NCBI RefSeq assembly: GCF_041200145.1
Contig: NZ_CP165734.1
Location: forward strand, 5,146,001 to 5,210,000
Origin: Bradyrhizobium sp. LLZ17
Lineage (GTDB): Bacteria; Pseudomonadota; Alphaproteobacteria; Rhizobiales; Xanthobacteraceae
Direction: 5' to 3'
Length of the DNA stretch: 64,000 nucleotides
A program made the translations under genes and the position numbers. Each line of letters begins with the position of its first letter. Positions within the stretch are counted from its first letter, which is position 1. Under the pieces are notes generated by a model. That model was not told the origin of the DNA. It worked only from the letters and a program-made list of their open reading frames with translations, and ran no database searches. Of the stretch, positions 9,118 to 18,904 are shown one piece after another.

Positions 9118-9155
9118 CCACGTATTTCGGCTTTCCCGCTGCAAATTGCGACGTC

Positions 9156-9179
9156 CCGGAGCCCCTGAGAGGGCTCCGG
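9156..9179 (+). terminator. Terminator-like hairpin after phaZ
   Basis: CCGGAGCCC (9156-9164) pairs perfectly with GGGCTCCGG (9171-9179) around loop CTGAGA, 39 bp after the phaZ stop. No long T-run follows (TTCCCG). Confidence 0.55.
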
Positions 9180-9418
9180 TTCCCGCCAGATTCGCGGTAT
9201 TTGGGTAGCTTTATAGGAGTGAGTCATCCCTCAGCTCTTGGGGGTGTCGCATGCGTTCGGCGAGGGCGAAAAATCCGGGTTCCAGCCCCAGTCTGTAGGG
9301 CCTCCCGGGCACCAGACCCCTGTATATTGGGCAAATGATTTGTTTTTGCGCCAAGCGCTTTCCCTGGCGGTGGTTATGGCAGAATCCGGGCGAACTCCTG
9401 CCCCCCGGACTGACAGAC
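9180..9418. other. Leader region before the metallopeptidase gene
   Basis: Together with the phaZ terminator this makes a ~300-bp non-coding gap. I see no convincing gene, tRNA or repeat. The metallopeptidase frame stays open back to an ATG at 9335, so a 28-residue longer product is possible. Confidence 0.4.
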
Positions 9419-10174
9419 ATGGCCACTCGCGCGCTCCTCTACCGTCGGCCCCACGAACCGAAGACCCTCCTGATCACCCACGGATCGCAATATTTCGCGA
9501 TCAGATTGCGCCGCCATCGTCGGGCGCGCCGTTACACGCTCAGAATTCATCCGAGCGATCGCGAAGCCATCCTCACCATGCCGCCGCGCGGCACGCTCGC
9601 CGAGGCAAAGGACTTCGCGCAGCGTCATGGCGCGTGGATCGCCGCACGTCTCGGCCGTTTGCCGAAGGCCGCGCCGTTCCAGCCTGGCACAGTGATACCG
9701 CTTCGCGGCCTTCCTCATCGCATCGTGCATCGCGCGGGCCAGCGCGGCACGGTGTGGACCGAGGTGCGCGATAGCGGCGAACGCATCATCTGCGTCGCCG
9801 GCGGCGTCGAACATGCCGACCGCCGCGTCCATGACTTCCTCAAGCGCGAAGCGCGTCACGATCTTCAGCGCTCGGCCGAGGCCTATGCCGGCGAGCTCGG
9901 CGTCAAGGTCAAGCGGCTGTCGATCCGTGATCAGTCCAGCCGCTGGGGCTCGTGCACCTCGGCGGGCTCGCTGTCGTTCTCCTGGCGCCTGATCCTCGCA
10001 CCGCCCTACGTGCTCGACTATCTCGCCGCGCACGAAGTCGCCCATCTCGTCGAGATGAACCACTCGGCACGGTTCTGGCGGGTGTGCGGAAAAGTCTGCC
10101 CGTCGATGGAGCGCGCCAAGAAGTGGCTCGATACATACGGCAACGACCTGCACCGGTACGGGGTCGAGGATTAG
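9419..10174 (+). CDS. YgjP-like (SprT/M48-related) zinc metallopeptidase
   Basis: 251 aa. The C-terminal half carries the YgjP/DUF45 signature: RDQSSRWGSCT, then the zinc motif HEVAH (His, Glu catalytic, His) and a following NHSARFW that supplies the third ligand. The N-terminal half is the family's strand-rich domain (RLRRHRRARRYTLRI). Conserved in alphaproteobacteria, with an unclear physiological substrate. The ATG at 9419 is chosen for homology; an in-frame ATG at 9335 would add 28 residues. Cytoplasmic, no signal peptide. Confidence 0.87.
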   Translation: MATRALLYRRPHEPKTLLITHGSQYFAIRLRRHRRARRYTLRIHPSDREAILTMPPRGTLAEAKDFAQRHGAWIAARLGRLPKAAPFQPGTVIPLRGLPHRIVHRAGQRGTVWTEVRDSGERIICVAGGVEHADRRVHDFLKREARHDLQRSAEAYAGELGVKVKRLSIRDQSSRWGSCTSAGSLSFSWRLILAPPYVLDYLAAHEVAHLVEMNHSARFWRVCGKVCPSMERAKKWLDTYGNDLHRYGVED

Positions 10175-10194
10175 GCTGGGCGTCTCACTCTCTT

Positions 10195-10322
10195 GTCGTC
10201 CCGGCGAAGGCCGGGACCCAATAGCCATAGGGCGTCGTTTGACGAAGACCAGGCGTTCGGTACGCCCAGCTTCCGCGACCGATAAATCACGCGGTATGGG
10301 TCCCGGCCTTCGCCGGGACGAC
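10195..10322. repeat. Composite palindromic element (family A), 128 bp
   Basis: Ends are GTCGTCCCGGCGAAGGCCGG and its complement CCGGCCTTCGCCGGGACGAC. Interior ACCCAATAGCCATAGGG and GCGGTATGGGTCCC match the other family A copies. It lies between the convergent metallopeptidase and PBP1A genes. The rest of that 347-bp gap (10323-10521) holds nothing I recognise. Confidence 0.8.
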
Positions 10323-10521
10323 AGCAAGGTGAGGCAACGTTTTTCCCGTTTCGCGCGAGTCACCTCACTCGCCGCGACGATCGCGCGGCGCGCTCGATTT
10401 GCCCCGTCACATCAGAGGTTTCAGGCAATCCGCCGCGCATCGCTCCAGCAGTCACCGCCTACTGTGCATGGGGTTGTTTTCAAGTTTTTTGTTTGGGGGT
10501 CACGAAGACCTCAGGCCGAAG

Positions 10522-12732
10522 CTACCTGTTCCCGCCAAACAGCCGGTCCATCAGCCAGCCATCGAGCCCCGCCGCCGCTTCCGGCCGCGCATTGGCACGC
10601 GTGGGGGGAGGGCGATAGCCGCCGTTGCTGGCCGGTGCGGGCGCTGCCGCTGTTGGCGGCGATACCTGCGAGGCGGCCTGCGCGAGGTTCGAGAGGCCCC
10701 AGCCGGCTTGCGAGTTCGGTAATGCTGCCACCGGCACGCCCTCGTGCGCGGTCTTCATGAAGCGCGACCAGACTTCCACCGGCAGGCCGCCGCCGGTTGC
10801 CTTCTTGGTCGGCGAGTTGTCGTCGTTGCCGAGCCAGACGCCGGTGACGAGGTTGGCGGTGTAGCCGATGAACCAGGCGTCGCGGTAATCCTGGCTGGTT
10901 CCGGTCTTGCCGGCCGCCGGCCAGCCCGGGATCTCGGCCTTCTTGGCGGTGCCAGAGATCAACGTCTCCCGCATCATCGTGTTCATCATTGCCACGTAGC
11001 GGGGCTCGATGACCTGGTTACGTTCGTCCGCCGGGCGCATGTACAGCAGCTTGCCGTCGAGCGTCTTGATCCGCGTCACCACATGCGGCACCACCGCGAA
11101 GCCGCCATTGGCGAACGGTGCATAGGCGCCGACCAGCTCGACGACGGAGACCTCCGAGGTGCCGAGCGCGATCGAGGCATTGGGCTCGAGCTTCGAGGAG
11201 ATGCCGAGCCGGTGCGCGGTGCGCACCACGTTCTTCGGTCCGACCTCGAGCCCAAGGCGAATGGCAACCGTATTGAGCGACATCGCCAGCGCCTGGGTCA
11301 GCGTCACCGCGCCAAAATATTCGTGCGTGTAGTTCTCGGGCTTCCAGCCCTTGACCTCGATCGGTGCATCCTGGCGGACGGTGTCGGGCGTCAGGCCCTG
11401 CTCGAGCGCGGTCAGGTAGACGAACGGCTTGAACGAGGAGCCCGGCTGGCGCTTGGCGGTCACGGCGCGGTTGTACTGGCTCTCGGCATAGTTCCGCCCT
11501 CCCACCATGGCGCGCACGGCGCCGTCGGGCGTCATCGCCACCAGCGCGCCCTGGCTGACATTGAACTTGACGCTCTTTGCCGCAAGCTCGTCGATGATGG
11601 CGGCTTCCGCCACGCTTTGGAGTTTTGGATCGATCGTGGTCTCGACCGTGATGCTCTGGTCGATCTGGCCGACCAGATCGTCCAGCACCTCGCCGATCCA
11701 GTCGGCGACGTAGTTGATGGTGCCGGCGCCGACCGGTTTCACATTGTAGGAGGGATGGCCGATCGAGGCCTGCGCCTGCGCGTCGGTGATGAACTTTGCG
11801 TCCGCCATCGCCGCCAGCACGATTTGCGCGCGCGCTTCCGCGCCTTCCGGATTGCGATTCGGCGCCAGCCGCGAGGGCGATTTGACCAGGCCGGCCAGCA
11901 TGGCGGCTTCGGCGATCGTCACGTTCTTCGCCGACTTGCCGAAATAGCGTTGTGCCGCGGCCTCGACGCCATAGGCGCCGGAGCCGAAATAGACGCGGTT
12001 GAGATAGAGCTCCAGGATCTCGTTCTTGGAATGCTTGCGCTCCAGCCAGATCGCGAGCTCTGCCTCCTGCAGCTTGCGCGCCATGGTGCGCTCCTGCGTC
12101 AGGAACAGGTTTTTCGCGAGCTGCTGCGTCAGCGTCGAGCCGCCCTGCGAAACGCCGTGATGCAGCACGTTCGTCACCGCCGCGCGCAAGATACCGATCG
12201 GGTCGATGCCGAAATGCGAATAGAAGCGGCGGTCCTCGATCGCAATGAACGCCTTCGGCAAGTACGGCGGCAGATCCTTCAGCGACACGTTCGCGCCGGC
12301 CATCTCGCCGCGCTGCGCCAGCATGCTGCCGTCCATGCCGACGATCTGAATCGTCGGCGGGCGCTGGGGGATTTCCAGCGACTGGATCGGCGGCAGATGG
12401 GCGCCGACCCAGACCACGACGCCGACCACGGCGATCACGCCCCACAGACTCAGCACCGCGCCCCAGTAGACGAGGCGGCCAAGGCGGGCGCCGATGCGCG
12501 ACTTCGATCGGCGCCTGGCGCCGCTGCGGCTGGCCGGCGCCTTGCGCTCGCGCGGCGGCTCGTCGCTGGAATTCTCGTTGTTGCGCTTGGCGGATGATTT
12601 CGCCGACTTTTTCGGCTTGTCGTCGGCATTGGGGATACGGTCCGCCACCGTCAGGCGCAGATCGGCGAGCGCTGCGGGCAAGCCGAATAGCGGCTCCTTC
12701 CGTCCGCTACCCTTTTTCTTTCCCAACCCCAT
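10522..12732 (-). CDS. Penicillin-binding protein 1A, bifunctional transglycosylase/transpeptidase
   Basis: 736 aa from MGLGKKKGSG. A basic, disordered cytoplasmic tail (~1-110) is followed by one transmembrane helix (about VLSLWGVIAVVGVVVWVGA). The GT51 glycosyltransferase domain follows (AIEDRRFYSHFGID, GGSTLTQQLAKNLFL), then the transpeptidase domain with SSFK (nucleophile Ser), SLN and KTGTSQ. The tail is Pro/Ala rich. It polymerises and cross-links peptidoglycan in the periplasm. Starts ~30 bp upstream are possible but add only a short basic extension. Confidence 0.93.
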   Translation of the reverse strand: MGLGKKKGSGRKEPLFGLPAALADLRLTVADRIPNADDKPKKSAKSSAKRNNENSSDEPPRERKAPASRSGARRRSKSRIGARLGRLVYWGAVLSLWGVIAVVGVVVWVGAHLPPIQSLEIPQRPPTIQIVGMDGSMLAQRGEMAGANVSLKDLPPYLPKAFIAIEDRRFYSHFGIDPIGILRAAVTNVLHHGVSQGGSTLTQQLAKNLFLTQERTMARKLQEAELAIWLERKHSKNEILELYLNRVYFGSGAYGVEAAAQRYFGKSAKNVTIAEAAMLAGLVKSPSRLAPNRNPEGAEARAQIVLAAMADAKFITDAQAQASIGHPSYNVKPVGAGTINYVADWIGEVLDDLVGQIDQSITVETTIDPKLQSVAEAAIIDELAAKSVKFNVSQGALVAMTPDGAVRAMVGGRNYAESQYNRAVTAKRQPGSSFKPFVYLTALEQGLTPDTVRQDAPIEVKGWKPENYTHEYFGAVTLTQALAMSLNTVAIRLGLEVGPKNVVRTAHRLGISSKLEPNASIALGTSEVSVVELVGAYAPFANGGFAVVPHVVTRIKTLDGKLLYMRPADERNQVIEPRYVAMMNTMMRETLISGTAKKAEIPGWPAAGKTGTSQDYRDAWFIGYTANLVTGVWLGNDDNSPTKKATGGGLPVEVWSRFMKTAHEGVPVAALPNSQAGWGLSNLAQAASQVSPPTAAAPAPASNGGYRPPPTRANARPEAAAGLDGWLMDRLFGGNR

Positions 12733-12899
12733 ACGAAAACGCCCGGTCAGCCCGCCCCGCCGCACGCTAGCGGGGGCTGTTTAAGGCCCGGTTACCCAGA
12801 GCTTAACGCGCGATTAGGAGGTGCGGCATTCATCCGCCGCAGTTTCGCTGGCCTGGTGACGGAGCTAGGATTTCCGGCAGAAAAGCAGAGGGAACTCGC

Positions 12900-13325
12900 A
12901 TGGGCCACATCGATCCGACCAAGGAGATTTTCGCGCAATTCCGGGACAACGACCGCCCGGGTCCGATCCACATGCTCAATCTGGTGCGGCTGCGCAAAGA
13001 GGCCGCCTATCCGGACGGCCGCAAGGCCAGCGGCGCGGAAGCCTATGCGGCCTATGGCCGCGAGAGCGGCCCGGTGTTCGAGCGGCTTGGCGGCCGCATT
13101 ATCTGGCAGGGCAAGTTCGAACTGATGCTGATCGGTCCCGAAACCGAGCGCTGGGACCATTGCTTCATCGCCGAATACCCGAGCGTTGCCGCCTTCGTCG
13201 AGATGATCCGCGACCCCGTCTATCGCGCAGCGGTCAAGCATCGCCAGGCCGCGGTGGAGGATTCGCGGCTGATCCGGCACGCGGTGCTACCGGTGGGCAA
13301 GAACTTCGGCGAGGTGCCAAGTTGA
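12900..13325 (+). CDS. DUF1330 domain-containing protein
   Basis: 141 aa, a small ferredoxin-like alpha+beta (dimeric alpha/beta-barrel) protein. PGPIHMLNLVRLR near the N-terminus and the EYPSVAAFVEMIRDP segment are typical of DUF1330. Function is unknown for the family; related folds include monooxygenase-like and stress proteins. GAGGGAAC sits about 6 bp before the ATG. Stands alone, followed by a repeat. Confidence 0.8.
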   Translation: MGHIDPTKEIFAQFRDNDRPGPIHMLNLVRLRKEAAYPDGRKASGAEAYAAYGRESGPVFERLGGRIIWQGKFELMLIGPETERWDHCFIAEYPSVAAFVEMIRDPVYRAAVKHRQAAVEDSRLIRHAVLPVGKNFGEVPS

Positions 13326-13351
13326 ATGGTGTGTGGCGATTCTCTCGCCAC

Positions 13352-13437
13352 CGTCATGGCCGGGCCTGACCCGGCCATCCACGCCTTGCTTTGTCTCTCC
13401 AAGAACGTAGATGCCCGGGACAAGCCCGGGCATGACG
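13352..13437. repeat. Hairpin repeat with CGTCATGGCCGGG arms
   Basis: Two nested GC hairpins (GGCCGGGCCTGACCCGGCC and GCCCGGGACAAGCCCGGGC) bounded by CGTCATG / CATGACG. It lies between two convergent genes. Confidence 0.7.
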
Positions 13438-13462
13438 TCGTTGAGGCAGTTGTGTTCGATAA

Positions 13463-14696
13463 CTAACCCGCCGGACCCGCATCCTCCAGGATCGGGCCGA
13501 ACAGCTCCCAGCGTTCGCCGTTGAACTTCATCATCTGAAGCTGCTTGTTGACGCGATAGTCGTCCGGCGTGGTGTTGGCGACGATGCCGGGCAGCGACAA
13601 ATCGAGCTCAACATTCTTCAGGTGGGTCGCTACGTTCATAACGTTCTCGCGAGTGAGATTGTCGCCGCACTTCTGGAGCACGTAGATCATCAACTGCGAA
13701 GTCGAATAGCCGTAGCTGTTGAAGCTCGAGTCCTTGTCGCCCTCAGGATAGTACTTCGCCATGAATTCGAAATACTTCTTCATGCCCGGATCGTCCTTCC
13801 AGGTCGGGTCGAGCGGATCCTTGCCGTAGTTGACGCTGATCACGCCCTTGGAAGCTTCGAGGCCTGCCGGCTTCATCACGGCGCCGACTGACGTAGCGTT
13901 GATGTCGAGGATCTGCACCGGATGCCAGCCGAGCTCGGCGATCTTCTTGATCGCCTGCGCCGCCTGCTTCGGCGTCGTCGCGCTGAAGAACAGGTCCGCG
14001 CCGGCATCCTTGATCCTGGAGAATCTGAGAATCGACGGTTGGATCTGACACCTCGTAGGAAGCCTCCGCCACGATCATGCTGGAGGCCTTGTCGCCGAGG
14101 CCGGCCTTGATGCCGTTCAGATAATCTTTGCCGAGGTCGTCGTTCTGATAAAGGATTCCGATCTTGGCGGCCGGGTAGTTCTTGATGATGTACTGGCCAT
14201 AGATACGGCCTTCGACGAAGTAGTTGGGATTGAACCCCATCGTCCACGGGAAGTTCTTGGGATCGGTGAATTTGGAGGCGCCCGTGGCGGCGAACAGCTG
14301 CGGCACCTTCTTGGCGTTCAGATATTTCTGCACAGCCGCGTTCGACGGCGTGCCGAGAAGCTGGAAGGTCAGCAGCACCTCATCGCTCTCGACCAGCTTG
14401 CGGACCTGCTCGACCGCTTTAGGCGGGCTGTAGGCGTCGTCATACTGCACCAGGTTGATCTTGCGGCCATTCACGCCGCCCTGATCGTTGATCATCTTCA
14501 TGTAGGCGGCCTGCGTCTTGCCGATGGTGGCGTAGGCAGAGGCGGGCCCGCTGAACGGATTGGTCTGGCCGATCTTGATCTCGGTGTCGCTGGCGCCGGG
14601 GTCGTATTTCTTCTGGGCACTGGCTGACGAAACCGACAGCGCCAACGCGAGCGCGGTCCCCGTGACCAGATGCAAAAGCCCGTTCCTCATCTGCAT
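13463..14696 (-). pseudogene. Branched-chain amino acid-type ABC transporter substrate-binding protein, frameshifted
   Basis: Encodes a secreted periplasmic binding protein of the LivJ-like family (~410 aa when repaired). The signal peptide is clear (about 27 residues, ending SSASAQ), and the N-terminal lobe (KIGQTNPFSGPASAYATIGK) is intact. The frame shifts near 14017-14021: after VDSQIL the original continues in another frame as KDAGADLFFSATTP and runs to the stop at 13463 with full conservation. One extra base (CTCC for CTC on the coding strand) explains it. GGGAG lies 4 nt before the ATG. No permease or ATPase genes are adjacent, so it is an orphan binding protein. Confidence 0.85.
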
Positions 14697-14919
14697 TTAT
14701 CTCCCTTTGGTCTCGTCGATGGTCCTGTTGCGCCATCGCTCGCTGCGGATAGTGGAGGAACCGTTTGTGCAACGCAAGGTCGACGCATGCTGGCTTTTCG
14801 TAGCGGTTAACCGTGAAGGGTGGGAACGGCGCGGTGCCGTTTCCTCCTGACGGAATTTCCGGGCCCTGTGGAGGAAGGGTGGGCGCAGCGCTAGGATCGC
14901 TGCGCGGCGCGGTAGTGCC

Positions 14920-15282
14920 TCAGGTCAGGAGAAGTGCAAGCAGCGCAATCGCGGCCGGCGCTGCCTGCACGATCAGGATGCGTGTGCTGACGGTCGCCGC
15001 GCCAGAAGCGCCGGCTACGATCACGCAGATCAGGAAGAACGCCTTGATCTGGAACGCGAAGGCCGGATTGCCATGCAACAAGCCCCAGACCAGGCCGGCG
15101 GCGAGGAAGCCATTATAGAGCCCCTGATTGCCGGCCAGCACTTTCGTGATCTCGGCCTTCTCCGGCGTGTTGCGGAATGTCTTCAATCCCAGCGGCTTGT
15201 CCCAGAGAAACATCTCCAGGACCAGGAAATAGGTGTGCAGTGCGGCGACCAGCGCCACCAGAACATTGGCGATCAGACTCAA
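14920..15282 (-). CDS. DUF1304 family small membrane protein
   Basis: 120 aa with about four transmembrane helices. HTYFLVLEMFLWDKP and NQGLYNGFLAAGLVWG are family hallmarks. Start is TTG, supported by GGGGAG six bases upstream. It sits divergently from ogt. Function is unknown. Confidence 0.85.
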   Translation of the reverse strand: MSLIANVLVALVAALHTYFLVLEMFLWDKPLGLKTFRNTPEKAEITKVLAGNQGLYNGFLAAGLVWGLLHGNPAFAFQIKAFFLICVIVAGASGAATVSTRILIVQAAPAAIALLALLLT

Positions 15283-15373
15283 GTTGAGCTCCCCAAAAGC
15301 ATCAGCTTTCGGGTGGACGGTAGCACGGCCGCCATGGCAAGTGCGACGTGAGTTTCAACGCAATGGTGTGGCA

Positions 15374-15904
15374 ATGGCCGATCGATCAGCGCGTCCGTCA
15401 GAGAGCTTTGGCCTTGATCGGTTGGGCACGCCGATCGGGACCGCGTTGCTCGTCACCGATGCCGACGGCGCGCTGCGCGCGCTTGACTGGGAGGACTACG
15501 AGCACCGGATGCGCGAGTTGCTGCGGCTGCAGTGCGGCCCGGTGGATCTGCGCCAGCGAGCCGCGCCCGCCCCGATGAAGGCGGCGCTATCGGATTACTT
15601 CGCGGGCGACCTTGCGCAGCTCTCGTCGATCCCATGGCGTGTCGCCGGGACACCCTTCCAGCAAAAGGTCTGGACCGCGCTTGCGCAAATCCCCGCCGGC
15701 ACCACACTGAGCTATGGCGCGCTCGCCGCGAGGCTCGACATGCCTAAGGCGGTTCGCGCCGTCGGCCATGCCAACGGCTCCAATCCGATCAGCGTCGTGC
15801 TGCCTTGCCATCGCCTGATCGGTGCAAATGGTTCGCTGGTGAAATATGGCGGCGGTCTGGAGCGCAAGCGCTGGCTGCTGCGGCACGAGGGGGTGGAGGT
15901 TTGA
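15374..15904 (+). CDS. ogt: Methylated-DNA-[protein]-cysteine S-methyltransferase
   Basis: 176 aa. Suicidal repair of O6-methylguanine by methyl transfer to Cys145 in the PCHRLIG motif. The preceding helix-turn-helix and arginine finger region (GTTLSYGALAARL, KAVRAVGHANGSNP) are complete. This is the single-domain Ogt form without the Ada regulatory domain. The ATG at 15374 is preferred; the frame is open upstream into the neighbouring promoter. Convergent with glnD. Confidence 0.92.
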   Translation: MADRSARPSESFGLDRLGTPIGTALLVTDADGALRALDWEDYEHRMRELLRLQCGPVDLRQRAAPAPMKAALSDYFAGDLAQLSSIPWRVAGTPFQQKVWTALAQIPAGTTLSYGALAARLDMPKAVRAVGHANGSNPISVVLPCHRLIGANGSLVKYGGGLERKRWLLRHEGVEV

Positions 15905-15927
15905 AGGCGTCGTGCCCAACGCGGTCG

Positions 15928-18717
15928 TCACGCCGCCGGCGCAACCACCTTCTCACCCGCCATCACATGGGTCAGCGCGCTCTTGATCGCGGCCTGTCGC
16001 GTCGGTGCGTTGATCTGCGCGCCGAGGAGGTCGGTGACGTAAAACACGTCGCGGGCGCGTTCGCCGAAGGTCGCGACATGCGCAGACGCAATGTTGAGGT
16101 TGAGCTTCGAGATTGCGGTGGTCAGCTCATAGAGCAGGCCGGGACGGTCGAGGCCGGACATCTCGATCACGGTATAGCGGTCGGACCATTGGTTGTTGAT
16201 GGTCACTTCCGGCTCGATCACGAAAGGTCGTGCCTTACTGCGCACGGTACGTCGCGCCACCACCTCGGGGAGGCGCAGCTTGCCTTCGAGTACGTCCTCG
16301 ATCATCTCGCCGATGCGGGTGGCGCGGCGGCCCTCGTCCTCGTCGCGGTCGTACTCGCGGGAGATCGAGATCGTGTCGAGCGCGCGGCCGTCGGTCGTGG
16401 TGTAGATCTGCGCATCGACGATGTTGGCGCCGGCCGAGGCGCAGGCGCCTGCGATGATCGAAAGTAGCCAGGGATGGTCGGCCGCGAAGATCGTCAGCTC
16501 GGTGACGCCGCGCACCTCGTCGAAGCCGACATTGATCGCGAGCTTGTGGCCGGCCTGCTCGCTCGATCGCACGAAGCGGGCGTGGCGGATCTTTCGCGGC
16601 AATTCGACCTTGAGCCAGTAGGCTGGATAGTGCCGGCCGATATAGGCATCGAGCTCGTCGCTCGGCCATTCGGCAAAGGCCATGCGGAATTCGGCGTGCG
16701 CGGCCACCAGGCGTTTTCCCCGGTCGACTTCCGAGAAGCCGCCGGTCAAGACCGGCTCGGTCTCGTAATACAGAGAGCGCAGGAGCTGCGCCTTCCAGCC
16801 GTTCCACACGCCGGGGCCGACGCCGCGAATATCGGCGGTGGTCAGGATCGTCAGCAGCTTCATCTGCTCGACCGATTGCACCACGGCGGCGAAATTCTCG
16901 ATGGTCTTGCGATCGGACAGGTCGCGCGACTGCGCGACCGTCGACATTGTCAGATGCTCCTCGATCAGCCAGGCCACGAGCTCGGTGTCGGCCGCGCTGA
17001 AGCCGAGCCGCGGGCAGAGCCGGCGCGCCACCTTGGCGCCGGCGATCGAATGATCCTCAGGCCGGCCCTTGGCGATGTCGTGCAGCAGCGTCACGATGTA
17101 GATCACCGAACGGTGCTCGGGTCGGATCTTGCGCATCAGATCGCTCGCAAGCGTGAACTCCTCGTTGCCGCCGCGCTCGATGTCCTGCAGGAAGCCGACG
17201 CAGCGGATCAAATGCTCGTCGACGGTGTAGTGATGATACATGTTGAACTGCATCATCGAGACGATCTTGCCGAAGGCGCGGATGAAATGGCCGAGCACGC
17301 CGGTCTCGTTCATCCGCCGCAGCACGATCTCGGCGTTGTCGGAGGTCAGGATCTCCATGAACAGCCGGTTGGCCTCGGGGTTCTCGCGAAGCTGGGCGTT
17401 GATCAGGGCGAGCGAGCGCGTCACGCTGCGCATCGCATCCGGATGGAAGGCGAGGTTGTTCTTCTGCGCAAGACGGAAGATGCGGATCAGATTGACCGGA
17501 TCGTGCTTGAAGACGTCGGGCGCGCCGATATTGATGCGGTTGTTGTCGACGATGAAGTCGTCGCTATCGGGCACGCGGCGCTTCGCGGCGGTGGGACGCA
17601 GCCGCGCCATCATCCGGCTCAAGACCGGCGCGGGCTTGGCCTGCTGGTCCTCGAGCTTGGCGCAGAGAATGGCGGTGAGGTTGCCGACTTCCTTGGCGAC
17701 CAGGAAGTAGTGCTTCATGAAGCGCTCGACATCCTGCATGCCGGGATGCGAGGTGTAGCCGAGCCGGACCGCGATCTCGCGCTGCAGGTCGAATGACAGG
17801 CGTTCTTCGGCGCGGCCGGAATAGAAATGCAGATTGCAGCGCACCGACCAGAGGAAATCGGCACAGCGGCGGAAGGTGCGGTATTCCTGTGCGTCGAACA
17901 CGCCGCGCTCGGCCAGCTCGTCGGTGTCGCGGACGCGGTAGACGTATTTCGCGATCCAGAACAGCGTGTGCAGGTCGCGCAAGGCGCCCTTGCCGTCCTT
18001 GACGTTGGGTTCGACCAGATAGCGCGACTGGCCGCCGCGGCGATGCCGCTCCTCGCGCTCGGCGAGCTTTGCGGTGACGAACTCGGACGCGGTGCCCTGC
18101 ACCACTTCCTTGTCGAAACGCGCGACCAGTTCGTCATAGAGCGGTTGATCGCCGGTGAGAAAGCGCGTCTCCAGGATCGCGGTGCGGATGGTCATGTCGC
18201 CGCGCGCCTGGCGGATCGATTCATCGACCGAGCGCGTGGCGTGACCGACCTTCAGCCCCATATCCCAGAGGCAATAGAGGATCGCTTCAGCGACCTGCTC
18301 GCCCCAGGCGGTCTGTTTGTAGGGCAGGATGAACAGGAGATCGATGTCGGATTCCGGTGCCATCAGGCCGCGGCCATAGCCGCCAGTCGCGACCACCGCC
18401 ATCCGTTCGGCGCCGCTCGGGATCGGTGAGCGATAGAGGTGACGGGTCGCCGCCGAATATAGAATGCGGATGATCTCGTCCTGCACATGACACAGCCGCT
18501 CGGCGCAGCGCCGGCCGTGACGATCTTTGAGCAGGATCGCCTGCGCCGCCTCGCGCGAGGCCATCAGTTCGGCCTTGAGCAGTTGCGCCATGGCCGTGCG
18601 GAACGCGTCCTCGCGCCCTTGATGCTTTCCGGCAAGCGCATCGACCGCGGCGGTGATCCGCGACGTGTCGAAGCGATCATCCACCTCTCGCTTGTGCTCA
18701 GTCGTGACGCTGTCCAT
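15928..18717 (-). CDS. glnD: [Protein-PII] uridylyltransferase/uridylyl-removing enzyme
   Basis: 929 aa from MDSVTTEHK. Domains in order: nucleotidyltransferase (GGYGRG at 112-117 with Asp124 and Asp126), GlnD-specific helical region, HD phosphohydrolase (LLHDIAKGRPEDH), and two C-terminal ACT domains (ADHPWLLSIIAGA and GLDRPGLLYELTTAI) that sense glutamine. It uridylylates PII when nitrogen is limiting and removes UMP when glutamine is high, so it is a primary nitrogen sensor in the cytoplasm. The frame is open 285 bp upstream, but conservation begins at the chosen start. Confidence 0.96.
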   Translation of the reverse strand: MDSVTTEHKREVDDRFDTSRITAAVDALAGKHQGREDAFRTAMAQLLKAELMASREAAQAILLKDRHGRRCAERLCHVQDEIIRILYSAATRHLYRSPIPSGAERMAVVATGGYGRGLMAPESDIDLLFILPYKQTAWGEQVAEAILYCLWDMGLKVGHATRSVDESIRQARGDMTIRTAILETRFLTGDQPLYDELVARFDKEVVQGTASEFVTAKLAEREERHRRGGQSRYLVEPNVKDGKGALRDLHTLFWIAKYVYRVRDTDELAERGVFDAQEYRTFRRCADFLWSVRCNLHFYSGRAEERLSFDLQREIAVRLGYTSHPGMQDVERFMKHYFLVAKEVGNLTAILCAKLEDQQAKPAPVLSRMMARLRPTAAKRRVPDSDDFIVDNNRINIGAPDVFKHDPVNLIRIFRLAQKNNLAFHPDAMRSVTRSLALINAQLRENPEANRLFMEILTSDNAEIVLRRMNETGVLGHFIRAFGKIVSMMQFNMYHHYTVDEHLIRCVGFLQDIERGGNEEFTLASDLMRKIRPEHRSVIYIVTLLHDIAKGRPEDHSIAGAKVARRLCPRLGFSAADTELVAWLIEEHLTMSTVAQSRDLSDRKTIENFAAVVQSVEQMKLLTILTTADIRGVGPGVWNGWKAQLLRSLYYETEPVLTGGFSEVDRGKRLVAAHAEFRMAFAEWPSDELDAYIGRHYPAYWLKVELPRKIRHARFVRSSEQAGHKLAINVGFDEVRGVTELTIFAADHPWLLSIIAGACASAGANIVDAQIYTTTDGRALDTISISREYDRDEDEGRRATRIGEMIEDVLEGKLRLPEVVARRTVRSKARPFVIEPEVTINNQWSDRYTVIEMSGLDRPGLLYELTTAISKLNLNIASAHVATFGERARDVFYVTDLLGAQINAPTRQAAIKSALTHVMAGEKVVAPAA

Positions 18718-18868
18718 GTCACACCGGATATAAGAGGCGACAGGCGCTGTCACCCGCCATTCTCTGGCAATAGTCGCTCCATGCTCGAAAAGCCCGGCTT
18801 TGGGCAAAGTTGTTCTCAGGCGGTGCGCTTTCAAGGGTGGGATTTTCTCGTTGATCTCTAGATATAAC

Positions 18869-18885
18869 TCATTGAAAAACAATGA
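18869..18885. promoter_or_regulatory. Inverted repeat upstream of the sulfonate-type importer
   Basis: TCATTG (18869-18874) and CAATGA (18880-18885) are exact reverse complements around AAAAA, in an AT-rich patch 20 bp before the substrate-binding protein start. A possible operator or start-proximal promoter element; no regulator is identified. Confidence 0.3.
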
Positions 18886-18904
18886 AGTTTTGGAGGGTCT
18901 GGGC

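Noticed and set aside
9275..9290. T-loop-like GGGTTCCAGCCCC suggesting a tRNA
   Set aside because: No anticodon stem, acceptor pairing or CCA end can be built around it.
10744..12597. Long plus-strand open frame opposite PBP1A
   Set aside because: Shadow frame; composition is low-complexity (Arg, His, Asp) and PBP1A on the minus strand is unmistakable.
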